From Putridiphycobacter sp965230485 (GTDB lineage Bacteria; Bacteroidota; Bacteroidia; Flavobacteriales_D; Crocinitomicaceae), in contig CBDDLA010000001.1 of assembly GCA_965230485.1 (NCBI GenBank), positions 372,001-436,000 of the forward strand: DNA of 64,000 nucleotides. The letters run 5' to 3'. This document shows positions 29,186 through 37,891 of this stretch, piece by piece. Numbering within the stretch: position 1 is the stretch's first letter; each line of letters starts with the position of its first letter. Made by a program: the position numbers and the translations under genes. The notes beneath the pieces are model-generated. The model searched no databases. It was not told the origin of the DNA and saw only the letters and a list, made by a program, of their open reading frames with translations.

Positions 29186-29193
29186 TACATTTG
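29186..29193 (+). promoter_or_regulatory. -7 promoter box (TACATTTG) immediately before a start codon
   Basis: Exact TAnnTTTG match ending three bases before the ATG at 29197. If used, the transcript would start at or just inside the start codon, a leaderless arrangement. Confidence 0.35.
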
Positions 29194-29196
29194 AAT

Positions 29197-29847
29197 ATGA
29201 AGGCAAAACACATCTTAACATCAATAGTGGCCCTTGTTGTGTTGGTTTCAGCAAGTGCTCAGGAGAAAAAAGAATCTTTTAGAGCTGATCGGAATTACGG
29301 CATTGGATTAAATCCCATTTTTAACATTTCTTCTGACGGTTCAGATGGCAACAGAACGAATGACTTAAACTTAGGTGCCGTTGCAACAGCTAGTTTAAAC
29401 TTACGTAAAAATATATGTAGTACTATTGGCATTGGTATTTTATCAAATTCCTTTAGGTCTAATTTTGGTATTTCTAGCTACGAAGTAAATCGAAATTCAC
29501 TTCTTGTGCAAGTGGGAGCCTTCTATTCTCCCTTTTTCCTTGAGGTAAGCGATAATAGCCAATTGGACCTTGGTTTAGGGATTATTGGGATTTACCTTAA
29601 TGGAAAAGAAACTGTTGCAAATGAATTTGGCCCAGATAACGAAATTGATGCCAACTCCATTCTTTTTGCCCCGGCTATAAGAGGAGAATGGTTCATCACA
29701 CCTCATTTTACCATTCATACACAAGTGGGTATTTTCTTTTCAATTTTAAGTGAAAATAACAATGGCTTTGCTAGTACTCAAATTAATATCAAACCACTAT
29801 TAGCGGGTGATATGTTGGGTCAGTCAGGGTTTACCTTTTACTTTTGA
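29197..29847 (+). CDS. Exported outer-membrane beta-barrel-like protein
   Basis: 216 residues from the ATG at 29197 (the frame opens at a TTG at 29191). Signal peptide MKAKHILTSIVALVVLVSASAQ. The mature part shows alternating beta strands with glycine turns (YGIGLNPIFNISSDGS, LNLGAVATASLNLRKNI, LLVQVGAFYSPFFLEV, LDLGLGIIGIYLN) and ends with an aromatic residue (GQSGFTFYF), as required by the barrel assembly machinery. Best read as an eight-strand type barrel; no named family is evident. Confidence 0.7.
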   Translation: MKAKHILTSIVALVVLVSASAQEKKESFRADRNYGIGLNPIFNISSDGSDGNRTNDLNLGAVATASLNLRKNICSTIGIGILSNSFRSNFGISSYEVNRNSLLVQVGAFYSPFFLEVSDNSQLDLGLGIIGIYLNGKETVANEFGPDNEIDANSILFAPAIRGEWFITPHFTIHTQVGIFFSILSENNNGFASTQINIKPLLAGDMLGQSGFTFYF

Positions 29848-29911
29848 TAACTAACTAATGTAACTTGAAGTTATGTTTTACTAGATCTTAAACTATTATC
29901 CTAATCAATAT

Positions 29912-30814
29912 TTATGCGGATAATACTTTGCAATAAGGATTAGTTTGTTCTGCAAATTCAAATCCTTCCTTCCACCATTCGGTCAGATCTGAAGGATTAA
30001 ATACAAGTGGTGAATTTGTGATGACTCTCGGCAGGTAGAAAAAGCGTAGATCAACGTTTTTCTGCAGACCTTTTAATCTCCCTATTGCCAGATCATTGTG
30101 ATAAATTTGATCGACCATGTGATTGAATACCTTCATGGCACTTGAAAAAGCGTTGCTAGCTGGTTCTGTGTTCCTTATTATCTCTTGTGTTTCTAAAACA
30201 ATAATATCAATTGAAGTCGCTCCTCTATCAATAGCCGCTTGAATTGGCGTGTGAGTGCTAAAGCCTCCGTCAGCATATTCAAAACCATTTTTAGTTAAAA
30301 GACTCATGAATGGTACGTAATTAGCTGATGCCCATATCCAATCAATATAGTCATCATAACTGTTCTCTAAATTACTTTTTAATTCTTTTTGCAACGTTGT
30401 GAGGTTTGATACTGTTACAATTACTTCTTTATTCATGTTTGCCAGTTTCTCATATTCAGTAGGAGGAAATGCATCTTTAATAAGCTTTCGTAAGTTTTTA
30501 CTTTCACCAAATGTTTTCTTACCAAGTAAAAACGCGCGCAATGTATTGATATGGTTAATTTTGATATCAATCATTTCGTCCTTGCGTCTTATTTTGAACG
30601 GATTGATGTTAAAAATACTTCTTTGTGTACAAGTAGTGAACACCTTTTTTATTTCATTGACTTTTCCCAGCGCTAAATGATTTACCAAAAGTGCCCCTGT
30701 ACTTGTTCCTACGAACAAGTCGTACTTATATTGGCATCTTTGTATCAAGTACTCAGCTATACCCCCAGCAAATGCTCCCTTACTTCCACCACCCGATATA
30801 ACCAATGCCCTCAT
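29912..30814 (-). CDS. Patatin-like phospholipase family protein
   Basis: 300 residues without a signal peptide, so cytosolic or peripheral. All patatin elements are present: oxyanion loop SGGGSKGAFAG (residues 7-17), nucleophile elbow GTSTG (36-40, Ser38) and the catalytic aspartate in YADGG (Asp182). Patatins form a Ser-Asp dyad and hydrolyse acyl esters of phospholipids or other lipids. The region between (about 60-130) is basic and may contact membrane. Single gene, convergent with the small barrel gene. Confidence 0.9.
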   Translation of the reverse strand: MRALVISGGGSKGAFAGGIAEYLIQRCQYKYDLFVGTSTGALLVNHLALGKVNEIKKVFTTCTQRSIFNINPFKIRRKDEMIDIKINHINTLRAFLLGKKTFGESKNLRKLIKDAFPPTEYEKLANMNKEVIVTVSNLTTLQKELKSNLENSYDDYIDWIWASANYVPFMSLLTKNGFEYADGGFSTHTPIQAAIDRGATSIDIIVLETQEIIRNTEPASNAFSSAMKVFNHMVDQIYHNDLAIGRLKGLQKNVDLRFFYLPRVITNSPLVFNPSDLTEWWKEGFEFAEQTNPYCKVLSA

Positions 30815-31006
30815 ACTTATATAAATTTAAATGAATACTAATGTTACAGCCAGCAATTTAAAATACTATGCTTGCCTAGTATAATATAAGAAAAAAAATT
30901 AAATCAAACAAATTTATATGACCATCAGTATGACTTTAAAGCCTAAAAGCTGAAGGTATAATTCCTAAATCAAAATTAATTGATATGTCAAAACACTCAG
31001 AAAAGC

Positions 31007-32203
31007 TTATTTTTTCATTTTTAGTGTTACTTCAGAAAAATAAATACACGTGGTGATTAAAATAATGAGCAAATTACCAATCCCGAGTAATCCAAAGCTT
31101 TTGTAATACTCGTTTAATTCATCTCCTAACATATCAGTTGAGCTACCGCTATAAAAAGCTAATGCTATTGCTAAAAAAGGAATCAACAAAAATCTTCTTC
31201 TAACAGAAAAGAATATCACTATAATTGTGATAATTGGTAAAGAGAATAAAAAATGTTCAGTATCAGTAATAAACACGTTAGGAATGATTGCTATAAGAAT
31301 AGATGAGTGGAAAATTAGCGCCAGGTTTTTTTGTTTTGTATTTTGCATTTTACGAATTGACCACCAAAAAAATAGGCTGATGAGTATTGCAAGTCCTCCG
31401 AATAACAAAAAGGCATAATTATCGCTTATCCTTAGTCCTAAATGACGATTTAAAAGATAAAAAATGGTATTGTTACTACTAAGATATGATGAATGAGATA
31501 ACATAGCATTAAACCAATCAATATAAAGGTCTATTCCTTCTGAAAAGCCAATGATAATAAGAGATGCAAAAACACATATAGTTCCAGCAATAACTAATGT
31601 TAATAGCGCCCTTATCTTGTTTTGAAACAGTATTGGTAAAATAAGAACTACGAAATAAGGTTTTGTTAAAATGACAATGGCCAATAAGAAAGCAAATTGT
31701 CTAAATTTAGATTCCAATAAGTATTTTAGTGAGAGAATAATCAAAAACACCAGAATCATATTGATATTTCCCAAATGCAAGTCACGCACTAAGTGAAAGA
31801 GTACTAATACGAAGGCAACGAATAGTGTTAAGTGATACTTTTTTTGATAATCAAACACATATTTTCTAACCAGATCTTCAGATAGTAATACAGTTAAAAT
31901 TGCGATTATACTGCTTATTATAAAATGAATAACACAGGCAATTTTGTAAGAAAATAATGTATAAGGTATAAAAAATAATAAGGTAAAAGGAGAGTATTTA
32001 TAAAAGCCCGTTCCTAATCCAAAAGATTTACCATAAATGGGTTCATTATTTAAAAACGATTCAGCCGCTGAATACATCACTTTTAAATCATTTAACCAAA
32101 ACCTGCCATTTATATTTTCAAATGTCAACATTGTTAAAAACAATACAAATGCCAAGATTCCAAATACTTTTGACGATTTAGGTTTAAATAATGCTTTGAC
32201 CAT
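31007..32203 (-). CDS. DUF2029/GT87-type integral membrane glycosyltransferase
   Basis: 398 residues with about ten hydrophobic helices. The first large extracytoplasmic loop reads NDLKVMYSAAESFLNNEPIYG followed by FYKYSPFTLLFF, the pattern of GT87 (DUF2029) polyprenol-phosphate-mannose-type transferases of the GT-C fold, where an acidic residue in the first loop is catalytic. Donor and acceptor cannot be deduced. No glycan-biosynthesis genes surround it. Length is typical for the family. Confidence 0.8.
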   Translation of the reverse strand: MVKALFKPKSSKVFGILAFVLFLTMLTFENINGRFWLNDLKVMYSAAESFLNNEPIYGKSFGLGTGFYKYSPFTLLFFIPYTLFSYKIACVIHFIISSIIAILTVLLSEDLVRKYVFDYQKKYHLTLFVAFVLVLFHLVRDLHLGNINMILVFLIILSLKYLLESKFRQFAFLLAIVILTKPYFVVLILPILFQNKIRALLTLVIAGTICVFASLIIIGFSEGIDLYIDWFNAMLSHSSYLSSNNTIFYLLNRHLGLRISDNYAFLLFGGLAILISLFFWWSIRKMQNTKQKNLALIFHSSILIAIIPNVFITDTEHFLFSLPIITIIVIFFSVRRRFLLIPFLAIALAFYSGSSTDMLGDELNEYYKSFGLLGIGNLLIILITTCIYFSEVTLKMKK

Positions 32204-32305
32204 AGTAAATCGTAAAATTAGTAAAACTATGCAGACTAGAAAATGGTACTTATCTCAGACAATTAAGTCAATAAGTAATTGAGACATTAATCTTTATCAC
32301 TAACC

Positions 32306-32638
32306 TTATATACCGTATTCGGTTTTCAAAAAATCGCCTACTTCTTTTTCCAGGGCTTTAAATTTTTTATGGAAAACTAAAAGGTATACTATGATTGGAA
32401 TTAGAATACCAAGTAGTATCAATAGAAGAGTAAAAATAATTTGTCCACCCATTGTTGGGAAATTACCGTTGACAAGCATCTTATCCTTTCTAGGTAAAAT
32501 GTTGACCCCACAGGTTGAACTCTTTTTTACAATTAAAAACTGTTTGCCTCTCATGCTTGTTTCGTAATTTGGAAATTGATGATCAAGCTTAGCTTGTAGT
32601 TCTTCGAAGCTTGGTTGAGATTTAATCTGAAATTTCAT
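32306..32638 (-). CDS. Small membrane protein, hypothetical
   Basis: 110 residues from the ATG at 32638; the frame runs up to a TTG at 32656, but that codon lies inside a TAGTTTTG promoter box. The N-terminal 65 residues are soluble and mixed alpha/beta (FEELQAKLDHQFPNYE, KQFLIVKKSSTCGVNI), followed by one long hydrophobic helix (GGQIIFTLLLILLGILIPIIVYLLVF) and a charged tail. No family recognised; resembles small membrane proteins of unknown function found next to unrelated genes in Flavobacteriia. Confidence 0.6.
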   Translation of the reverse strand: MKFQIKSQPSFEELQAKLDHQFPNYETSMRGKQFLIVKKSSTCGVNILPRKDKMLVNGNFPTMGGQIIFTLLLILLGILIPIIVYLLVFHKKFKALEKEVGDFLKTEYGI

Positions 32639-32653
32639 AAAATTAGTTTTAGC

Positions 32654-32661
32654 CAAAACTA
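32654..32661 (-). promoter_or_regulatory. -7 promoter box (TAGTTTTG)
   Basis: Exact TAnnTTTG on the minus strand, about 16 bases before the ATG at 32638; it overlaps the upstream TTG codon and so decides the start of the small membrane protein. Confidence 0.45.
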
Positions 32662-32805
32662 AGTCTATTGAATAAAATTAACGTCATCCATATGGGTGAG
32701 TTTTGCGATTTGCAATGATTAGATTGAAGTAAAGCCATAGCAAATATTGCTGCTATTCTTTCTGTTAAAAAAAGTAAATATTGGCTTAGGTGGCTTATTA
32801 TTCTT

Positions 32806-32813
32806 TATTTTTG
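32806..32813 (+). promoter_or_regulatory. -7 promoter box (TATTTTTG)
   Basis: Exact TAnnTTTG match 12 bases before the ATG at 32825 of the thioredoxin gene, with a TTG at 32781-32783 as a possible, slightly distant -33 element. Confidence 0.4.
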
Positions 32814-32824
32814 ATTTGGTGTTT

Positions 32825-33325
32825 ATGAAAAGCCTAAAGGGAATTATTATTCTTATTCAAATTAGCATATTGACTTGTATGTCTTATGCTCAAGATATTA
32901 CTGTACTAGAGAAATTCTCAGATTTTGAGGAAACTTATTTAAATAACAGACCTTCTGATACTATTTACGTGTATAATTTCTGGGCTACCTGGTGTAAGCC
33001 TTGTGTGAAAGAGCTTCCGTATTTCGACTCATTAAAAGTCAGTGATGATAATGTGCCTCCGATCAAATTAATTCTTGTTAGTCTTGATTTTAAGGAACAA
33101 ATTGAATCTACTTTAGAACCATTTTTGAAGAACAGAAAAATAAAGGATAAGGTGGTTGTATTAACAGATGGAAAAGTAAATACTTGGATTGATCAGGTTG
33201 ATCCAACGTGGTCAGGGGCTATTCCGGCAACACTTGTGATAAAAGGAGACAAAAAGAATTTTTACGAACAATCTTTTCATTCTTATAATGAATTAATAAC
33301 AACAATTTTAAAAATAGATTTATGA
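32825..33325 (+). CDS. TlpA-like thioredoxin-fold protein, exported
   Basis: 166 residues starting at the ATG at 32825, which gives a signal peptide (MKSLKGIIILIQISILTCMSYAQ); the frame extends upstream to a TTG at 32747 but the promoter box at 32806-32813 argues against it. The thioredoxin fold is clear: YVYNFWATWCKPCVKELPYF carries the WCxPC redox pair near residues 52-56, and IPATLVIKGD holds the cis-proline. It probably acts as a periplasmic thiol-disulfide oxidoreductase. The stop overlaps the start of the next thioredoxin-fold gene by four bases (ATGA). Confidence 0.9.
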   Translation: MKSLKGIIILIQISILTCMSYAQDITVLEKFSDFEETYLNNRPSDTIYVYNFWATWCKPCVKELPYFDSLKVSDDNVPPIKLILVSLDFKEQIESTLEPFLKNRKIKDKVVVLTDGKVNTWIDQVDPTWSGAIPATLVIKGDKKNFYEQSFHSYNELITTILKIDL

Positions 33326-33942
33326 AAAAAACAATGATGATTTTATTGACTGGTGCTCTGATATTTGGCACTTCAATGATATTGAAGGATAAAGAAGAAA
33401 ATACAGGGTATAAAATTGGGGATACGGCTATTGACTTTAATTTGATGGGTGTTGACGGAAAAATGCATTCATTATCAGGGCTTAAAAATGCCAAGGGATA
33501 TGTTGTGATATTTACTTGTAACCATTGTCCGTTCGCCAAAATGTATGAGGACAGAATAATAGCTTTACAAGAGGAGTTTGGACCAAAAGGTTATCCAATT
33601 ATTGCAATTAACCCCAACGACCCAGAAGTAGCTCCAGATGATAGTTACGAAAAAATGAAAATACGAGCCAAGGAAAAGGGCTTTAACTTTCCTTATTTAT
33701 TTGATAAGGGTCAGAAAATATATCCTAAATATGGTGCGACAAAAACGCCACATGTTTTTTTATTAGATAAGGATAGAACTGTTAAATACATTGGTGCTAT
33801 TGACGATAATGCTAGAGATGCTTCATCTGTAAAAGAACGTTTTTTAGCTAACGCCATTAACGCTTTGGCTTCAGGTAAAAAGATAAAAACTGAGACCACT
33901 AAAGCTATTGGATGTAGTATTAAAACTACATTAAAAAAATAA
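33322..33942 (+). CDS. Redoxin/AhpC-TSA-like thioredoxin family protein
   Basis: 206 residues with an N-terminal hydrophobic segment (MKKTMMILLTGALIFGTSM) that exports or anchors it. The core is a peroxiredoxin-like fold: IGDTAIDFNLMGVDGKMHSL, then YVVIFTCNHCPFAKMYEDR with a CxxC pair, and TKTPHVFLLDKD with the cis-proline. This CNHCPFA type is common in Bacteroidota and is of uncertain substrate. Translationally coupled to the TlpA-like gene, so the two may form a periplasmic electron-transfer pair. Followed by a strong terminator. Confidence 0.88.
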   Translation: MKKTMMILLTGALIFGTSMILKDKEENTGYKIGDTAIDFNLMGVDGKMHSLSGLKNAKGYVVIFTCNHCPFAKMYEDRIIALQEEFGPKGYPIIAINPNDPEVAPDDSYEKMKIRAKEKGFNFPYLFDKGQKIYPKYGATKTPHVFLLDKDRTVKYIGAIDDNARDASSVKERFLANAINALASGKKIKTETTKAIGCSIKTTLKK

Positions 33943-33970
33943 TTATTCTCATTTAATTAGTAAAAGTAAA

Positions 33971-33996
33971 AGCCAACCAAAAGGTTGGCTTTTTTT
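33971..33996 (+). terminator. Rho-independent terminator
   Basis: Perfect 8-bp stem AGCCAACC / GGTTGGCT with an AAAA loop followed by six Ts, 28 bases after the redoxin stop. Ends the two-gene thioredoxin unit. Confidence 0.9.
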
Positions 33997-34150
33997 GTAG
34001 GCTAATTTTAAGTAAAACGCAGGAGTTAAAATATGCTATAAAATATAGATAATGCTTTAGGTGTTTTTAAGCCCTGTTGACTTAACTTACAAGTTGCTTA
34101 TTTTAAAAGTTTGCATTTTTTTGAGTAACTTAAACCAAGAAATACCCTCT

Positions 34151-35236
34151 ATGGATGAAAGTGAAATAAGAATTAAAGCATTAGAAGAAGAAAATAGGTT
34201 TCTAAAGGAAAAACTCAATAGATTAATTCATCAAGATAATCACAATGCAATTTGGCTTCAAAAAATTATTGATTCAATGCCAAACCCTGTTTTTATGAAA
34301 AATTCTAATCGAGAATTTGTGCTCTGTAACGTTGCTTTTGCTGATATGTTTGGATTACCAGCTGATGATTTATATGGTAAAAAAGATGAGGATTTTTCAC
34401 CTCCAGATGAAGTGGCCATTTTTAAACAAAAAGATGAGGAAGTGCTTGCAAATGGCATTGTGAATTGGAATCAAGAAACCCATACCATGGCTGGTAAGAC
34501 AAAAACTATTTTAACTTCTAAAACAAGAATTGAAGATGAAAAGGGAAAATTTTATGTTTTAGGTTGCATAGCAGATATTACTGATAACAAAAACCAACAT
34601 ACACTACTCCTTAAAAAAAAGAACGAAGTTGAAGAACAAAAGGCTCATATACAAATCTTACTGAAGGAAATACACCACCGAGTAAAGAATAATCTTCAAA
34701 TTATCAATAGTTTATTAAATCTCCAAATTGCGAAAATTGATCATCCTGAGGTGGAAACCGTTATTCTTAATGCAAAAAACAGGATATACTCTATGGCTAA
34801 GATTCATGAAATTTTATGCGAAAGTGATAGCTTATCTTCTATTAACTTAAAAGTATATCTAAAGTCTCTGATTAAAAATATTAAACAGTCTATTGATCCA
34901 GCAAAATCTATTTTGTTCAACACTAAAATTCCAAATCTGTTAGCGAGCATAGAAGTTGCTATTCCTATAGGACTAATTATTAATGAAGTCATTACAAACT
35001 CCATTAAATACGGCATGTCTGAAACAGGCACTTTTGAAATTTACATCATTTTAAAAAAGAATTCTCGAGGCATTTATACCCTGGCAATTGGTGATAACGG
35101 TGAAGGTGTTAATCAAAAGGAGTTTAAGCCAAGCCTTGGCTCTGAATTAATTGAAGTTTTTGCGGAACAATTAGACGCAGATTACTCCATTCCAATAAAG
35201 GAAAAAGGGGTGCATTATTTTTTTAAATTTTCATAA
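34151..35236 (+). CDS. PAS domain sensor histidine kinase (HisKA_2 type)
   Basis: 361 residues from the ATG at 34151 (MDESEIRIKALEEENRFL); the frame runs up to a GTG at 34061 with unlikely sequence. Order: short coiled coil (1-30), PAS domain about 40-155 (IDSMPNPVFMKNSNREFVLC, DITDNKNQ), second coiled coil, HisKA_2 dimerisation motif EIHHRVKNNLQIINSLLNLQ with the phospho-accepting His, and an ATPase domain with N box IINEVITNSIKYG and G box GDNGEGVN. No membrane helix: a cytosolic sensor. No response regulator is encoded nearby. Confidence 0.9.
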   Translation: MDESEIRIKALEEENRFLKEKLNRLIHQDNHNAIWLQKIIDSMPNPVFMKNSNREFVLCNVAFADMFGLPADDLYGKKDEDFSPPDEVAIFKQKDEEVLANGIVNWNQETHTMAGKTKTILTSKTRIEDEKGKFYVLGCIADITDNKNQHTLLLKKKNEVEEQKAHIQILLKEIHHRVKNNLQIINSLLNLQIAKIDHPEVETVILNAKNRIYSMAKIHEILCESDSLSSINLKVYLKSLIKNIKQSIDPAKSILFNTKIPNLLASIEVAIPIGLIINEVITNSIKYGMSETGTFEIYIILKKNSRGIYTLAIGDNGEGVNQKEFKPSLGSELIEVFAEQLDADYSIPIKEKGVHYFFKFS

Positions 35237-35264
35237 AAAAAGCCACAACTTTAGGCTGCAGCTT
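35235..35264 (-). terminator. Rho-independent terminator of the GIN-domain gene
   Basis: Read on the minus strand: AAGCTGCAGC, five-base loop, GTTGTGGCTT and a T run. The ten-pair stem uses several G-U pairs, so it works only on this strand. It begins 22 bases after the DUF2807 stop and abuts the kinase stop. Confidence 0.7.
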
Positions 35265-35285
35265 ATCGTAGTATTTAAAATATTT

Positions 35286-36065
35286 CTAATTGGCATTTGT
35301 GACTGACCCACTTCCAGTAACAGACTGGCTAACAACTGCTGTACCTTTATAAAACACACTTCCTGACCCAGAAATATTAATATCAAGACTTTTATTGGCT
35401 GTTACTTTTCCAAGTCCACTTCCCGATACTTTGATAGAGGTATCGTCTGCAATATAATTGTATCCATTAAAAGAACCACTTCCTGATACTCTAATATCAT
35501 TAGTAGAAGCTGACCCCTCAAGCTCTACATTTCCTGAGCCAGAGATAGATACTTCACTCGTGGTGGCTAACAAATTTCTCCCATTTAAGGCTCCCGACCC
35601 ACTTATACTAATATCAAGGTTTGTTGCTGTAATGTTATTGGCTGTTAAGTTTCCTGAACCTGAAACTGAAATATTTGCCTTTGATTTCGTTATAAGTGCA
35701 TCAAAAGTAGCATCTAGCTTGCCACTTCCAGATAGATAAACAGAATTTACATCAGGTGCCGTCACAATAATCTCGATTTGATCTGCATTTTTGATAATAT
35801 ATCCATTCTTAAAATCAAACTCTAAAATGCCATTATCTACCTCGATATTCATTTTCTCAAATATTTTCTCTGTCGACTTCACTGTAATACTCGTTTCATT
35901 CCCTTCAGTATAGGTTAAATTAGCAGACATGGCCAAATCTATTCCACTGAAGCCAGATAAGCTTACACTATTTTCAACAGGTGTGCCTTTTGAAGCATCA
36001 ATTTTCTTACAGCTTGACATTAATACTGATGCAGTTAGTGCCAAAATTAATCCTAAATTTTTCAT
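35286..36065 (-). CDS. DUF2807 (GIN domain) lipoprotein, putative auto-transporter adhesin head
   Basis: 259 residues. Lipoprotein signal MKNLGLILALTASVLMSSC. The body is a right-handed beta-helix-like GIN domain: it opens with SGFSGIDLAMSANLTYTEG and then carries seven ISGSG/VSGSG/LSGSG repeats, each followed by a strand (KLDATF, NLTANNI, ALNGRNL, NVELEG, SFNGYN). The fold is known from Bacteroidota structures of unknown function. It is a single gene with its own terminator, convergent with the PAS kinase. Confidence 0.92.
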   Translation of the reverse strand: MKNLGLILALTASVLMSSCKKIDASKGTPVENSVSLSGFSGIDLAMSANLTYTEGNETSITVKSTEKIFEKMNIEVDNGILEFDFKNGYIIKNADQIEIIVTAPDVNSVYLSGSGKLDATFDALITKSKANISVSGSGNLTANNITATNLDISISGSGALNGRNLLATTSEVSISGSGNVELEGSASTNDIRVSGSGSFNGYNYIADDTSIKVSGSGLGKVTANKSLDINISGSGSVFYKGTAVVSQSVTGSGSVTNAN

Positions 36066-36218
36066 AGTTTTTTTACTTTTTATTGTTTTTTAATATAAGA
36101 CAACCTCAAACTTGTTTACCCCTACTGAAAGTTTTAAATATAAGCTAAAGTGTCTCTTTTAAATGGTTTTTATTCTTTTATAATATCATTATATTAGGTG
36201 CGCTTAAGCATTATTATT

Positions 36219-37466
36219 ATGTGTATTATTCGCTTGTTAACCTTTTTGGTGATGTTTTCCTGTCTCAATACATTCTCCCAAACCGGAGAAGATACATTTA
36301 ATAAGGCAAGGATACGATTAGAGCAAGGCAAAAAAAGAAAGGCAATAGAATTATTTGAAAGTGCCTTGATTTTGGCTAATAGTTCGAATAATATTGACCT
36401 GGTAATGGAATGTCACTTAGAATTAGCTGAATTAAAAAATAATATCATTGATTATAAAGAAGCTCTTGACCACTATAAAAAATTTGCGACGCTTTACAGG
36501 AAAAAAACACAAACAAGAACTGAGGCTCTTGAGAACTCAGTGCAGAATCTTTCATATAATATAAAAGAAAGAAATAACATTATTGAAGATAAAGACAGGT
36601 CACTAGACTCTTTAGCTAATGCTCATATTAAATCAAAGCTTGCTATTACCGAATTAGAACTAGAAAAACAAAAAAGTTTAATTGCAGTCCAGATTGCAAA
36701 TAACAGACGTAACATTCTAATTGCTGCTTTAGGCGTTGGTATAGTAGTTTTTGTTTTTATGGTGCGCAGTTATTATCGTAAAAGAAAGAACAACGTTACT
36801 TTAACAAATATGAACAAAGAAATATTAAATGAAAAGAAAAAATCTGATGAATTATTACTAAATATTTTACCTGAAAAAGTAGCTGAAGAGTTGAGGGAAG
36901 ACGGCAAATCAATGTCAATGAAATATGGAATGGCTACAGTTATGTTCACTGATTTTAAAGGTTTTACTAAATACTCTGAAGAAAAATCTCCTGAAGAAAT
37001 TGTTCAGATTTTAGATTACTATTTTTGTGGGTTTGATAATATTCTATCAGATTATAAAATAGAAAAAATAAAAACTATTGGTGATGCTTATTTATGCGTG
37101 AGCGGGTTACCTGAAAAAAATCCAAACCAAGTTCATGATATGATAAATTGTGCTCGACAAATGATTGATTTCGTTGAGGAAGCTAAAGCAAGTGACAAAC
37201 TAAACGGTCATGAAGGTATGGAAATCAGAATTGGAATTCATTGTGGGCCACTTGTAGCAGGAATTGTTGGTACAAAAAAATTCTCTTTTGATATATGGGG
37301 AGATACGGTAAATATAGCTGCTAGAATGGAACAGTCTGGCGTACCATCTCATATTAATGTTTCAGAAAGTATATTCGAAAAAGTGAAAGATGAGTACACT
37401 TTTAAATACCGAGGAGAAGTAGAAGCAAAAAATAAAGGAAAAATGAAAATGTATTTGGTAGTTTAA
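36219..37466 (+). CDS. Membrane-anchored class III adenylate cyclase with TPR sensor region
   Basis: 415 residues from ATG 36219; the frame opens at a GTG at 36198. Signal peptide (MCIIRLLTFLVMFSCLNTFSQ), a periplasmic TPR region (about 22-110), coiled coil, one transmembrane helix (about 168-190: ILIAALGVGIVVFVFMV), then a cytoplasmic catalytic domain. Metal-binding aspartates are in MFTDFKGFT and TIGDAY; KIKTIGD supplies the adenine-selecting Lys and FDIWGDTVNIAARMEQ the Asp plus the transition-state Asn and Arg. This set indicates cAMP rather than cGMP. A homodimer is expected. No cAMP receptor gene is visible in the window. Confidence 0.9.
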   Translation: MCIIRLLTFLVMFSCLNTFSQTGEDTFNKARIRLEQGKKRKAIELFESALILANSSNNIDLVMECHLELAELKNNIIDYKEALDHYKKFATLYRKKTQTRTEALENSVQNLSYNIKERNNIIEDKDRSLDSLANAHIKSKLAITELELEKQKSLIAVQIANNRRNILIAALGVGIVVFVFMVRSYYRKRKNNVTLTNMNKEILNEKKKSDELLLNILPEKVAEELREDGKSMSMKYGMATVMFTDFKGFTKYSEEKSPEEIVQILDYYFCGFDNILSDYKIEKIKTIGDAYLCVSGLPEKNPNQVHDMINCARQMIDFVEEAKASDKLNGHEGMEIRIGIHCGPLVAGIVGTKKFSFDIWGDTVNIAARMEQSGVPSHINVSESIFEKVKDEYTFKYRGEVEAKNKGKMKMYLVV

Positions 37467-37475
37467 GCGAAGGGC

Positions 37476-37880
37476 CTATTCAATTTTGGGTTTTCTTCTT
37501 GAAGCTTTCTTTTCGCTTAAGTGCTTTTTATTGATCTTAGATTTTAAAATTGATGAACGGGAGGGCTTCGTTTTTTTTCTTACCTTTTGGACACTTAAAG
37601 CTTTTTGAATGAGATCATAAAAACGTTCAGTCACTATTCTTTTATTCCGAAATTGACTCCGACTTTCTTCAGAACTCAACTGTATAATGCCTCTAGAGTT
37701 CACTTTATTTCCAAAGTATTTTAGCAACTTAGCTTTTTCAGTATCATCAAATGCCTCTGATTTCCGAATATCAAAAATTAATGTCACCTTAGAAGAAACC
37801 TTGTTGGCGTGTTGACCACCAGATCCTGAGCTTCTAATTGCCTTGTAATAAATCTCAGAATTAAGCTGCTTAATATCCAT
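37476..37880 (-). CDS. arfB: Alternative ribosome-rescue factor, peptidyl-tRNA hydrolase ArfB
   Basis: 134 residues. Release-factor domain with SSGSGGQHANKVSSKVTL, the catalytic GGQ at residues 21-23, and a basic C-terminal tail (KTKPSRSSILKSKINKKH) that in ArfB/YaeJ inserts into the empty mRNA channel of stalled ribosomes. It lacks the codon-recognition domains of RF1/RF2. Eleven bases downstream of a histidine kinase gene on the same strand, so probably co-transcribed with it. It converges with the cyclase gene. Confidence 0.93.
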   Translation of the reverse strand: MDIKQLNSEIYYKAIRSSGSGGQHANKVSSKVTLIFDIRKSEAFDDTEKAKLLKYFGNKVNSRGIIQLSSEESRSQFRNKRIVTERFYDLIQKALSVQKVRKKTKPSRSSILKSKINKKHLSEKKASRRKPKIE

Positions 37881-37891
37881 TTTAGCGCGTT

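Noticed and set aside
37476..37880. Class I release factor (prfA/prfB)
   Set aside because: 134 residues with no codon-recognition domain and a basic tail: ArfB type.
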